A DNA stretch of 49,709 bases from Bacteroidota bacterium (GTDB lineage: Bacteria; Bacteroidota; Rhodothermia; Rhodothermales; Rubricoccaceae): contig JBCBNX010000026.1 in the NCBI GenBank assembly GCA_039821555.1, forward strand, positions 1 through 49,709, read 5' to 3'. Shown in pieces: positions 29,301-38,100 of this stretch. The position numbers and the translations under genes were made by a program. The notes below the pieces were generated by a model that worked only from the letters and a program-made list of their open reading frames with translations, was not told where the DNA came from and did not search any database. Numbering within the stretch: position 1 is the stretch's first letter; each line of letters starts with the position of its first letter.

Positions 29301-29591
29301 GCTGCCGGCTTCGGGGTAGGCAGAGTAGGTCACGCCGCTGTTCGCGGGGTAGACGCTCTCGTAGTAGATCCCGCTGCGGATGTAGACCACGTCGCCCGCC
29401 TGGAGCGTCTGCGCAGCCTTGTTGATGGTCTTCCACGCCGTGTCGAGGGTCTGCCCGGCGTTGTCGTCGCGGCCTGTGTTGCCGTCGACGAAGTACACCG
29501 TGTCGCCGGTGACGTTAGGCGGAGCCTGCGCGTGCAGGGAACTCCCCCAGGCAGCGAGGACGGCCAGGAGGAGAAAGAGGCGGAGGATCAT
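26388..29591 (-). CDS. Secreted right-handed beta-helix protein with type IX sorting domain
   Basis: The 1067-residue protein has a signal peptide (1-22, ending SSLHAQ). Residues about 28-580 look like a right-handed beta-helix of the pectate-lyase/DUF1565 type: it starts YFVDGNTGRDDNAGQTLDTAWKTI and has many short NxV..GC..N turns (VIEGCTVQDNW, LVQHNLITGS). Between about 690 and 930 are three degenerate 75-residue repeats, each with a VVVRVRNLS or similar strand; they resemble H-type lectin domains, by eye only. The last 80 residues are a type IX (Por) sorting domain: GNYPNPVFGQTRIRFSL, VEVFDLTGRRV and GIYLYRFTSG. A surface-bound or secreted polysaccharide-binding or polysaccharide-cleaving role is likely, but no catalytic residues were assigned. 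Confidence 0.85.
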   Translation of the reverse strand: MILRLFLLLAVLAAWGSSLHAQAPPNVTGDTVYFVDGNTGRDDNAGQTLDTAWKTINKAAQTLQAGDVVYIRSGIYYESVYPANSGVTYSAYPEAGSYDTVVISGAAPVTGWIRDAGDIWAWDWNPADDWDTKYGWFNIPPQEGATTNGTKAHILRRELLFADQQREVPTGTNPSYFDGHMLVPTTSRAHLKTVALDTLAEISSYGAFFVETDPADRSPIRILARFLRDGDPNAWDAPPVIAAREHLFWPGGRDAICGAAGTPGDLTVRGLIFRHANSRGQDGAVCPGDRGALFEDVTVEHTNGVGIDTNGPNPENIGDAGEDHTFRRVTLQYNGQTGISGECDRCTLVDSKLYRNNTKFYEPGWEAGGMKFSYTEDMVVRRVEVRENRGPGLWLDALNYRNVIEGCTVQDNWFVGILLEYYTIDTLVQHNLITGSRRLDLFDNFSVGSGLMTQMAPRNTLVHNTVTGNDGNGVFLLDLPWEIDDPETSTEPGWDAYYAGPYAGLESVVYNNLVVGNARKRDGILKGEAYEIQLQDTKLPWLRTLALGGNRYEDHSSDAAPAPGLARAYSFATYTFEEDDFRPTDDLATWQSFMETAEADAFLAMSPVEIAGLAAGANWQQTERFGDAELLPVNAACPTGDCEIHCYAYVGANPDALLSAGYLDDAAAASCSDGPEEPPTGEAGLIAEAGVFRVEQGDAFSATEVRFSVALDAAPIVVLPSFSENDAEPAVVRVRNLSKDGFDLWIDEWDYLDGQHGEETVPYLVMLDGTYRLSDGRLAEGGRVRNVGGDYQTVAFDAPFEVPPVVFSQVTALAASGDRISRAVLARVRNVTATSFEVKLQGERAGGDVAGREHVSWIALAEGVSTGAGVPAVGTKSGEVDHHWEYYPFGTDQPTPDREPVVLVQTQTEFDADPVVVRYRNLTDLDIEVRLAKDDSDGTGTTHANETIGYAVLPEQRLYGTGVGDSRPATRGQTLGTAQVFPVQLLGNYPNPVFGQTRIRFSLNAPQDVRVEVFDLTGRRVATVVDGTHEAGVQDAAFDTAGLASGIYLYRFTSGSFTTTRRLTIVR

Positions 29592-29801
29592 AGAGGGGAC
29601 GGAGAAGAACCACGTGGCTTGAGCATGGCGGCAACCTCACCGCGCTCGGTAAAGCCATTCCAGGGATACCAGGCTCGATATAGCGGTCCACAATGACACG
29701 CCTGCGTTCCGCCTGCGTCTACGGTTTGTGGCGCCTGCTCGGGCACCTCGTTTGGCCAGCGGCACTGTCAGGCATTCGTGTCTAAACCTTGCGTCAAAGC
29801 G

Positions 29802-29822
29802 GACGCCCTGCTCCTGGGCGTC
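29802..29822 (+). other. Short perfect hairpin in the esterase leader
   Basis: GACGCCC (29802-29808) pairs with GGGCGTC (29816-29822) around TGCTCCT, 60 bp before the ATG. It lies in the 290-bp divergent region (29592-29881) that should hold promoters for both the beta-helix gene and the esterase; no clear promoter box was found there. Confidence 0.4.
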
Positions 29823-29881
29823 TCCGGGTCGGCGTAGGTTGGGAGTCGTTCTCCGGTGTTGCCCATCGTCCATCTCCACCC

Positions 29882-31384
29882 ATGCTGCGTCTTCATTCCC
29901 TCGCCGTCTTGCTGGTCACCGTCCTGCTCGGTCTCGTCCCGCGGGCGAGCGCACAGGAGTTCGGTTCGTTCGAGGCGTTCGTCGACAGCCTCGACGCCAT
30001 CGGGGCCATCGCCGACGCGTCCGCGCGGGCTGCGGCCACGGACGCGCTGTGGGACGACCTCCGCGCCGCCGAGGCGATCCCGTTCACCAGCGGCGAGGAC
30101 GTGGCCTTTTTGTGGCGCGGGTCGGCGAGCCGCGTGGTCGTCAACGGTGACTTCAACGCGTGGGGCAACGCGGGGTGGATCGCCAACAGCCTTGTGCGCG
30201 TCGGTCAGACCGATGTGTGGCGCCTCGTGACCTCGTTTCCGGCGGATGCCCGGCTCGACTACAAGCTGGTCCTGAACGGCTCAAACTGGATCCTCGACCC
30301 CGCAAACCCGCACCAGCAGTGGGGGGGCTTCGGACCGAACTCGGAGCTGCGGATGCCTGCCTGGACGTTGCCGGGGGAGACCATCCCCGATGCCGCCGTG
30401 CCTGCGGGCTCGCTCACGGCTGACGTGCGCATCGAGAGCGCCGCGCTTGGCGAGGTCAACTACCGCGTCTACACGCCCGCGGGCTACGCCGACCTTGCCG
30501 CGCTCCCGACGGTCTACGTCACCGACGGCCACGAGTACCGCGACGACCGCCTCGGCGCGATGCAGACGGCCCTGGACCACCTCATCGCCGACGGGGTCGT
30601 AGCCCCGCTCATCGCCGTGTTCATCGACCCGCGCGACCCCGCGACCGGGGCCAACCGCCGTGCTGAGCACTACATCGAGAACCCCGACTTCGCTGACTTC
30701 GTGGCCGACGAACTCGTGCCAGCCATCGACGCGGCCTACCGGACGGAGGCGCGGCCCGAGCGCCGCGCCATCCTCGGGACGAGCCTCGGAGGCGTCTGCG
30801 CGACCTACCTCGGCGTGGAGCGCCCGGACACGTTCGGCAACCTCGCGATCCAGTCGCCCGCCTACTGGGTGGCACCGGACCTCTTCACGCGCTACGCCAC
30901 GGCCCCGCCATCTGGACTTCGCGTCGCCCTGACCGTCGGCACCTTCTTCGACGGTGGGGACGCCGCCCGCAACATGCGCGACCTCTTCGCTGACGCGGGC
31001 TACGACCTGGCCTACCTCGAAGTGAACGAGGGGCACTCGTGGGGTGCCTGGCGCGCGCAGCATGATGTCGTCCTCGGTCACCTCTTCCCCGGCATCGTCT
31101 TCCCCAGCAATGAAGACAGCGGCGCGCCACGGCGCCTCGTCCTCGATGCCTTCCCCAATCCATCGGCCACGGCTACGACGCTGCGCTTCACGCTGGGCGC
31201 ACCTAGCCCGGCGACGCTGGTCGTCTATGACCTCCTCGGCCGCGAGGTCGCCCGCCCCCGCGACGGCACGCTGGGCGCAGGCGTCCACACCGCGCAGGTG
31301 GGCACGCTGCCACCAGGGGTCTACGTCGTCCGCCTCGCTACGCCCGAAGGCACGGCGACGCAGCGCTTCGTGCAGACGCAGTAG
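29882..31384 (+). CDS. Secreted esterase (enterochelin-esterase-like) with type IX sorting domain
   Basis: The 500-residue protein starts with a signal peptide (1-24, ending RASAQ). Residues about 70-160 form a CBM48-like early-set domain (FLWRGSASRVVVNGDFNAWG to YKLVLNGSNWILDP). Next is an alpha/beta hydrolase of the Fes/esterase D family: LPTVYVTDGHEY, the nucleophile elbow GTSLGG at 299-304 with Ser301, and the catalytic histidine His385 in NEGHSWGAW. The end is a type IX sorting domain (DAFPNPSATATTLRF, LVVYDLLGREVA, GVYVVRLATPEG). Feruloyl or acetyl esters of polysaccharides or siderophore esters are possible substrates. The start at 29882 is chosen because it gives a clean signal peptide; the leader is C-rich without Shine-Dalgarno sequence. 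Confidence 0.88.
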   Translation: MLRLHSLAVLLVTVLLGLVPRASAQEFGSFEAFVDSLDAIGAIADASARAAATDALWDDLRAAEAIPFTSGEDVAFLWRGSASRVVVNGDFNAWGNAGWIANSLVRVGQTDVWRLVTSFPADARLDYKLVLNGSNWILDPANPHQQWGGFGPNSELRMPAWTLPGETIPDAAVPAGSLTADVRIESAALGEVNYRVYTPAGYADLAALPTVYVTDGHEYRDDRLGAMQTALDHLIADGVVAPLIAVFIDPRDPATGANRRAEHYIENPDFADFVADELVPAIDAAYRTEARPERRAILGTSLGGVCATYLGVERPDTFGNLAIQSPAYWVAPDLFTRYATAPPSGLRVALTVGTFFDGGDAARNMRDLFADAGYDLAYLEVNEGHSWGAWRAQHDVVLGHLFPGIVFPSNEDSGAPRRLVLDAFPNPSATATTLRFTLGAPSPATLVVYDLLGREVARPRDGTLGAGVHTAQVGTLPPGVYVVRLATPEGTATQRFVQTQ

Positions 31385-31394
31385 GCTGTCCCCA

Positions 31395-31445
31395 GCGCAT
31401 GAAGGCCGCTGGCGCATGAAGGCCGCCGGCGCATGAAGGCCGAGG
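31395..31445 (+). repeat. Three 17-bp direct repeats after the esterase gene
   Basis: Three consecutive 17-bp units share GCGCATGAAGGCCG and differ in the last three bases (CTG, CCG, AGG). They start 10 bp after the esterase stop codon. Nothing shows a function. Confidence 0.85.
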
Positions 31446-31618
31446 CACTTTAGTCGGGTGAAGTGCGCTCTTCGTGTGCCGTATGGCTGGGCTTGGAGGG
31501 TCAAAGAAGAGGTGGTCGAGCATTCACCTGGAAAGAGGGAGCTGTGCAGGTAGACGTAGTGGTGTGGCTGGGATAGGCACTTGGTAATCATGCCGCACTA
31601 TTCTCGTTGTGCCAGGTG

Positions 31619-31647
31619 TTGACGGTTGCTCTATTGTGAGATATATG
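31619..31647 (+). promoter_or_regulatory. Sigma70-like promoter candidate for the VWA gene
   Basis: TTGACG (31619-31624) and TATATG (31642-31647) are separated by exactly 17 bases, in an A+T-rich segment that stands out from the GC-rich surroundings. Transcription would start near 31654, giving a leader of about 145 bases. Confidence 0.55.
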
Positions 31648-31798
31648 TATTCGTTACTCTTTGAAAAATGAAGATAAAATGATTGGCAATGTTTCGGCCA
31701 AACCCTACCTTGAATAGCGCCCTATCGTGCTGGGAACTTGCTGCCTAATGCGACAATGGGGGCGTTTGGTTTTTTGTGCCCTCTTTCTCCTCCGCCTC

Positions 31799-34495
31799 AT
31801 GGAACGATTCATTGCGTTCGGGCTGCGCCTATCAGTCCTAACCCTAGTCACCCTGGCCTTGGTGGTCTCTGAGCACCACGCCGCCCTCGCCCAACAAGCA
31901 GACCCTGGCCCCGAGCGGGGGCGCGCGCTTGCGGTGCCGGCAGCCCATCAGGCCACCCTCTCCCCGGCCACGCCTCAACTCCGACTCAACCCGGCCCATA
32001 CGGCGTGGGACCTGCGTGAGGGGTGGGCCGCGGGCGCCGCGCCGCAGCGCTTCGGCGCCGGTGCCCCCGCGCAGGTCGTCGGCATCGGCTTCGAGGGCCG
32101 CTACCCGAACAATGCCGAAGCCTGGCTCACCGGACCCATGGTCACGGTCCCAAGCGTGCAGGGGCAGCGGTCGGTCCTCCGCTTCGAGGAGGCGTTCGAG
32201 ATCGAGTCGCACTACGACGCCGGGACGGTGCTCGTCTCGCCGGACGGCGTCACCTGGCGCGCGGTCAGTACGCGCAGCGGCGCCAGCGACTGGCGCACGG
32301 CGGAAGTGGACCTGACCCGCTTCGCCGGGCAGCGGCTGCACCTCGCCTTCCGCCTGACCACCGACGACCAGCACGCCTTCGACGGGTGGTACCTTGGCGA
32401 CGTCCGCCTCGCTAGCGTGGCCAGCCCGACGACGGCGACCATCACCAGCCTCAACGCGCAGCTCTTCCCGAGCATCTTCCTCGACGTGGTCGTGGAGGAC
32501 GCCAACGGCGACGCCATCCTCGACCTGGCCCCCGAAGACTTCTGCGTCTTCGAGAACGGCGTGCAGCAGACCGACCTCTTCGACGTGACCCTGCCCGACG
32601 AGGGCGGCGGCGTGCGCCTCGTGGACATCGTCTTCATCATCGACAACAGCGGGAGCCTGGGCGATGAGCAGGCCGCCGTGGAGGACAACGTCACCGACTT
32701 CGTCAACGACCTCGCCGATGCCGGGGTCAACTTCGCGCTCGGCCTCACACGCTACGGAGCCAGCGCAAACGGGGGCAACCCGATCATCGAGAACGGCGGC
32801 AACCTGACGACCGACGAGAACTTCTTCCTCAACACGGTCTACCCGCGCAACACCATCGACGGCAGCTTCGAGCCGGGCTTCGAGGCCATCGTCGCGTCGA
32901 CGACCGGCTACAACTTCCGGCCAGGCGCGCAGCGGGTGTTCATCATCGTCACCGACGAGACGCCGTTCCAGGGACCGACCACGCAGGCCGAGGCGCAGAC
33001 CGCCCTCGTGAACACGTCCACGACCCTCTTCTCGGTCGTCTCGCAGTTCCTGTTCCCGGACTTCCAGCCGCTTACCGACGCCACCGACGGCGAACTCATC
33101 GACATCCTCGACCCGTTCGACGAGGTCTTCGACTTCATCTCCAACCTGATCTCGGACAGCTACCGCATCAGCTACCGATCGAGCGATCCCGTCCGCAACG
33201 GCATCGAGCGCACCGTGCGCGTGGAGGTCAAGACGGACACGACGCCGGTCACGGACGTGACGACCTACACGCCGGGGGCCGCTCCGACGATCACGCGGAC
33301 GCCCGCCACGATCGCGCTCAGCGACAACGGCCAGCTCGACGGCGTGCCGCTCACGATCGAAGCGGAGGTGGTGGACACCGTGGCGCCGCTCGTGCAAGCA
33401 GTGACGCTGTTCTACCGCACGCTCGGCGACCTCGACTACACGTCCACGCCGATGGTGAACCAGGGCGGCGACCTCTACCAGGCGACCATCCCCGGCACGT
33501 CGGTGCGCGACCCGTTCGTGGAGTACTACATCACGGCCACGGACAGCGAGAGCACCGTCTCGGCACCGGCCACGACGCCGGGCGACGCGCCCTTCCAGAT
33601 CGCCGTGCTGCCGAACCAGCCGCCGAACCTGACGCACACGCCCGTCACGTCGGCGACGGACGCCACCGCGATCCCGATCCAGGCTACCGCGTCAGACAAC
33701 ACCATGGTGCTGGTGGGCGTCTCGGTGTTCTACCGGCGCGCCGGCCAGATCTCCTACACAGAAATCGCCATGACCAACACGAGCGGCGACGCCTTCTCGG
33801 CGGAGATTCCCGCCTCAGAAGTCACACCGGCTGGCGTGGAGTACTACGTCCGTGCCGTGGACGACTTCAGCGTCGGGACGTCGGTGGGCACCGTAGACGC
33901 GCCGATCGTCGTTGAGGTGGGCGAGCCGAGCGGCGGCGTGCTCGCGCTCGACATCGAGGTGGAGATCGACGAGAGCGAGGTCATGGTGGTCGGCACCGTC
34001 TCGAGCACCGACACGGTGCCGCGCGACGTGGCCGTGGCCTGCACGGTCACGCTCCCCGACGGGCAGACGCGCGGCCTCCAGACGATGACGTTCATCGTGC
34101 CTGCCGGTGGAGAGACCTCGGGCATGCGCACCCGCGCGGGAAGCACCCTCGCTGCCGGGGAGTACACCCTCACCTGTGACCTCCTCGAAGACGGGACGGT
34201 GCTCGACACAGACACGGTGAGCTTCGAGTTGTCGGCGGTGGGCGGCCTCGCAGCCTACCCCAACCCGTTCAACCCGAGCACGGAGATCAGCTTCGCGCTG
34301 GAGGCCTCTGCCGAGGTGTCGCTCGTCGTCTACGACGTGCTGGGCCGCCAGGTGATGCGTCTCCACGACGGTGCGCTGGAGGCCGGCGAACACCGCATCG
34401 AGTTCGATGCGAGCCGACTGGCCAGCGGCTTCTACCTCGCTCGCCTCCAGACGGGCGATGTGGTGCAGGTCGAGCACCTGGTCTTGCTGAAGTAG
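31799..34495 (+). CDS. Secreted von Willebrand A domain protein with type IX sorting domain
   Basis: The 898-residue protein has a signal peptide (about 1-31, ending AALAQ). Residues about 65-200 form a jelly-roll-like sandwich (WLTGPMVTVPSV to FDGWYLGDVRLA), as in surface-adhesin modules. The von Willebrand A domain starts near 275 with the metal-site motif DNSGS inside VDIVFIIDNSGSLGDEQ; FIIVTDETPF gives the later aspartate. Two beta-sandwich repeats of about 95 residues follow (VQAVTLFYRTLGDL and VGVSVFYRRAGQI, each ending VEYYI/VEYYV). Residues from about 818 are a type IX sorting domain (AAYPNPFNPSTEISFAL, LVVYDVLGRQV). It probably binds a partner on the cell surface. The frame is open back to 31727 and an ATG at 31748 is an alternative start. 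Confidence 0.85.
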   Translation: MERFIAFGLRLSVLTLVTLALVVSEHHAALAQQADPGPERGRALAVPAAHQATLSPATPQLRLNPAHTAWDLREGWAAGAAPQRFGAGAPAQVVGIGFEGRYPNNAEAWLTGPMVTVPSVQGQRSVLRFEEAFEIESHYDAGTVLVSPDGVTWRAVSTRSGASDWRTAEVDLTRFAGQRLHLAFRLTTDDQHAFDGWYLGDVRLASVASPTTATITSLNAQLFPSIFLDVVVEDANGDAILDLAPEDFCVFENGVQQTDLFDVTLPDEGGGVRLVDIVFIIDNSGSLGDEQAAVEDNVTDFVNDLADAGVNFALGLTRYGASANGGNPIIENGGNLTTDENFFLNTVYPRNTIDGSFEPGFEAIVASTTGYNFRPGAQRVFIIVTDETPFQGPTTQAEAQTALVNTSTTLFSVVSQFLFPDFQPLTDATDGELIDILDPFDEVFDFISNLISDSYRISYRSSDPVRNGIERTVRVEVKTDTTPVTDVTTYTPGAAPTITRTPATIALSDNGQLDGVPLTIEAEVVDTVAPLVQAVTLFYRTLGDLDYTSTPMVNQGGDLYQATIPGTSVRDPFVEYYITATDSESTVSAPATTPGDAPFQIAVLPNQPPNLTHTPVTSATDATAIPIQATASDNTMVLVGVSVFYRRAGQISYTEIAMTNTSGDAFSAEIPASEVTPAGVEYYVRAVDDFSVGTSVGTVDAPIVVEVGEPSGGVLALDIEVEIDESEVMVVGTVSSTDTVPRDVAVACTVTLPDGQTRGLQTMTFIVPAGGETSGMRTRAGSTLAAGEYTLTCDLLEDGTVLDTDTVSFELSAVGGLAAYPNPFNPSTEISFALEASAEVSLVVYDVLGRQVMRLHDGALEAGEHRIEFDASRLASGFYLARLQTGDVVQVEHLVLLK

Positions 34496-35131
34496 CCGCA
34501 GCCCGGACGCTGCAGGTGCCGTGAGGTGCCTCCGACGCTACGCGCGGGCATCCGGCTTCGGTCGGGTGCCCGCGCTGCATGTTGCTCAGCGTGCCCCTTG
34601 CTCGGCGGGCCGAGGCTGGCCATGCTGGTGCACCTCGGCCCCTGCGACGCCCAAGCGGAGGCGAGGGGAGGGAGGCCTGCTCACGGGGCGAACGGCTCGG
34701 CCTCATTCTGGACCCCCCCAAAGTCAATCCCTGCACCAATTGCTCGGCGAAATCAGCGAGGTTCGTTCTCTGCAGAAGAATGGAACGCAAGCGTAACCGA
34801 AGATTCGGGCATACAGCCGTCCTGTTGGCTAGCTTGGACTAGTAGGTTGTCTCTGTTGAATTTCCAGGGCTGATCATGGGCGGTCGCTTCCCCTGCACAA
34901 GGAAGAGTTCGGGCCCTGCTTTTCAGTCGGAGGCGATGACCGTTCGCCCGGTGCGTTCGAAAGCCAAGCGCCTGGAGTAGGCCGTCGCTCCGGCCCGTGT
35001 TGTCCCGCACGATGTCGCAGCCTGTGCACCCCCACCACCGGCCTCGTTCCCGACGCAGGCGACCCTACCCCGCGGACGCCTGCGTGCCCAACTGAGGCGC
35101 GTCCCTGCCCATCGCTTCACCCCTCCGAGCC
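34496..35131. other. 636-bp intergenic region, nothing recognised
   Basis: No open frame with protein-like composition and no tandem repeat is visible. The middle part (34730-34900) is richer in A+T. A TTGGAC at 34834 with TGAATT 17 bases downstream is a weak promoter candidate. Possibly it holds a decayed gene, but no fragment could be identified. Confidence 0.4.
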
Positions 35132-38100
35132 ATGCGCACCCTCGCTCTCGTTCTGGCCGCTCTGGCCGCTCTGGCTGCAACGGCTACCGCCCAGCCCGTC
35201 GATTTCCGGCCGGTTGTCCTCACCGGCTCGGATGTGCCCGACCTCATCGGCGCGAACGTCACCGCGCCCGTCTGCTTCGCCTTCCGCGACGGCGCGTGGC
35301 AGCAGTGCCCCCTCCAGATCGACGAGCGAGAGATGCTCGACCCCGCGTCGAACTATCCGCGCACCGTCTCGGACGCAGCCCAACTCTTCGGCGGCGAGCG
35401 GCAACTGCTCTACACCGCCCCGCAGGACTACCCGATGCCCGGCTTCGACCCCGTGATCCGGGTCGACTCCCGGCGCGGGTTCGACGCCGACGACGAACTC
35501 GTGCTCATGGCGCGCTTCTTCGGCGACGTGGTCAACCCCGCCGCGCCGCCCTTCGCGCCCGCCACCGTCTCCGAGGTACTGTTCGAGGGCAAGGCCGTCT
35601 ACCTTTTCGTCCCGACCTCGCCGCTGGACCAGAGCGCAGGCATCGATCTCGTGTCCTACACGTTTGACCTCGTCGCGGGCAACTTTCCGCAGGCCTACAC
35701 CTTCGAGGCTGACCCCACGCTGCCCGACGAGTGGGGCGAGGGCGACTTCCTCGCCGCCAACCCCGAACAAAGCCCCGCCTCGACGGCCTACTACTCGACG
35801 CTTTTCGAGGACCGCTGGATTCAGCGCGAGCTGCGCCTGAGCGACGGCCACGGTGGCTACGGGCCTGACCTCCTCGACCGGGTGAAGTACGGCACCCGGC
35901 CCAACACCCTCGGCAACAACGGCGTCTGCGGGCGCACGATCTGGTCCGGCAGCGCCGCCCGCGGCACCCTCGGCATCCAGAAGGACGGCCCGCTCCGGGC
36001 GATCCGCTTCGCGCAGGGCTACAACTCCGGTGGCCTCAACTACGTGCTCTACCAGATGTACGAGCGGTTCGTGGTCTACCGCATGGCGCACCAGATGCAC
36101 AGCGGACCCGGCGCGTCCATGTGGTTCGACCTCGCGCCCGAGGCCAGCGGCATGACCTACACGAACAACCTCTTCCCGGACGGCGTCGCCGTGGACGGCC
36201 AGCCTGAACGGGAACCGGGCAACGCGTTCATTGAGGACTACCTCGACTGGGACTACCTCGTCGGCGACCAGGGCTCGATGGTGTCGACGTGGCAGGTGGA
36301 GACCAACCTCACTGATCTCTATCCCTATTCCTACTACGAGGACGACACGACGCCCGAGACGCAGCAGTGCACGGGCGACCGGACCGCATACGCCTCAGCG
36401 GGGAACGTCTACATCACTGGGACGCCCGAGAACGGCGGGATGCCGTGGACCGACCCCTCTAACCCGGCGTCGTACAACAGCCAGGGCAAGCTGCGCTTCC
36501 TCCGCCTCGCGCGCAGCATCGTGCCCGAGGTGCCGAACCTCCCCGAGGCCGATGCCCAGTCGACCGTCACCCAGCTCAGCACGCCCATCGTCTTCTCGGT
36601 GCGCGAGGTGGACGTCACCGGCGGCGGCGATGTCCTTGCCCCGCAGATCAACGGCAGCTACAGCGGGACGTCGTTCCTCGGCACCGCATCGGACGGGCGG
36701 CCGAACGACACCGGCCTCGCCACGCTCGCGCTCAGCCCGGCGGCCACCAACCTCGCGCTCGCCACCGACTCGTTCACCGAGGGCGACGCAACCACCAGCT
36801 TCACCGTGACGCCGATCGACCCGCAGGTGACGGGCTCTGGCTATGTGATCGCGACCGACGTGGCGGGCAACGCCGACTCGGTCTTCGTGAGCCTGGATGC
36901 GGTCGTAGTTCCGTTCGATCTCGCAGCGGCGGCCACCTACGCCTTCACGAACGCCACGGAGGGCACGATCACCGTCACCGCGTCGAACATCGGGGCGGAC
37001 CCACTCACCTCGGTGCGGGTCGTGCGCAGTTCGACGGCAGGCCTCGCCGTCGCGCAAAAGACAATCACGCTCGGAGCCCTCGCGCCGGGCGAGGCCAAGG
37101 ACGCCGTCTTCTCGTTCTCCAACGCGACCGCCGGGGCGACGGCCTCGTTCCAGGTGCAGGACCTCGTGGTGCGCGAGGGCGAGAGCGACGTGAGCAACAA
37201 CGACGTCACCGTAACCCTCGATTCCGAGAGCGATGTCGCAGCGCCGACGCTCGCAGGCAGCGCCGCGGGCACGGTGTGGACGGGTACTGCCAGCGATAGT
37301 GACTCGAACGACTCAGGCATCGCCACAGTGACGCTCGCGGGTGACGCGACCAACCTCACGCTCACCGTGAGCCCCTTCACGCTGGGCGACCCCCAGGTTT
37401 CGCTGAGCGTCGAACTCACCGACGCCGCCCAGCCCGGCGCGGGCACAGTGGTTGCCACCGACATCGCGGGCAATACTGGCACGCTCTTCCTCGAACTCAG
37501 TCCTGTGAGCGGCGACACCGCACCGCCAATCCTAGCCGGGAGCTACGGGGCGTCCACCTTCGAGGGCACGGCGCGCGACGACCGCCCGGCCGACACCGGG
37601 CTCGCCTCGATCACCCTGCGTGACGCGGTCAACCTGCGCCTCACCGTCGTGGGCGATCTCCCGGGTGCGCCGTCGGCCTCGTTCCGCGTGCAGCCCATCA
37701 CCCGCAAGCCGGGCCGCGGCACCCTCGTGGCTATCGATGTGGCAGGCAACGAGAGCACGCTGTTCATCGCCACGGACCTGGCAGGCCAGCGCGCGACGAA
37801 CGAGGGGGCCGTAAATGACGAAGTGGCTGCGACAGACGAGCGTTCTGATGCGAAAGAGGGCATGTTCATGGACGCCGAGCCCGACGCCATGCGCGATGCC
37901 ATGCCCAACGAGGACACGGGCACAGAGCCGAGACCGCCGAATGAGACAGCGCAGTCGGGTAAGCCAACAGACACACGCGTAGTGGATGCTGAAGTCGCCG
38001 GGAAGCCGGTGTCTGACGCGGGGACGCCCTCGTCTGACGACGTGAAAGACGAGCGTGCTTCGACCAGCCTGACTGGTGATAAAGAGGCGGTGGCAGCGTC

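Larger units (their letters stand above)
31385..31798. other. Intergenic region with A+T-rich promoter segment
   Basis: After the 17-bp repeats the composition drops sharply: 31610-31700 is one of the most A+T-rich stretches in the window. It contains the promoter candidate at 31619-31647. The frame of the following gene is open from 31727, but those codons lack secreted-protein signals and are probably leader. Confidence 0.5.

Noticed and set aside
31770..31777. T-run as a terminator
   Set aside because: The GGTTTTTTG run at this place is not preceded by a stable GC stem.
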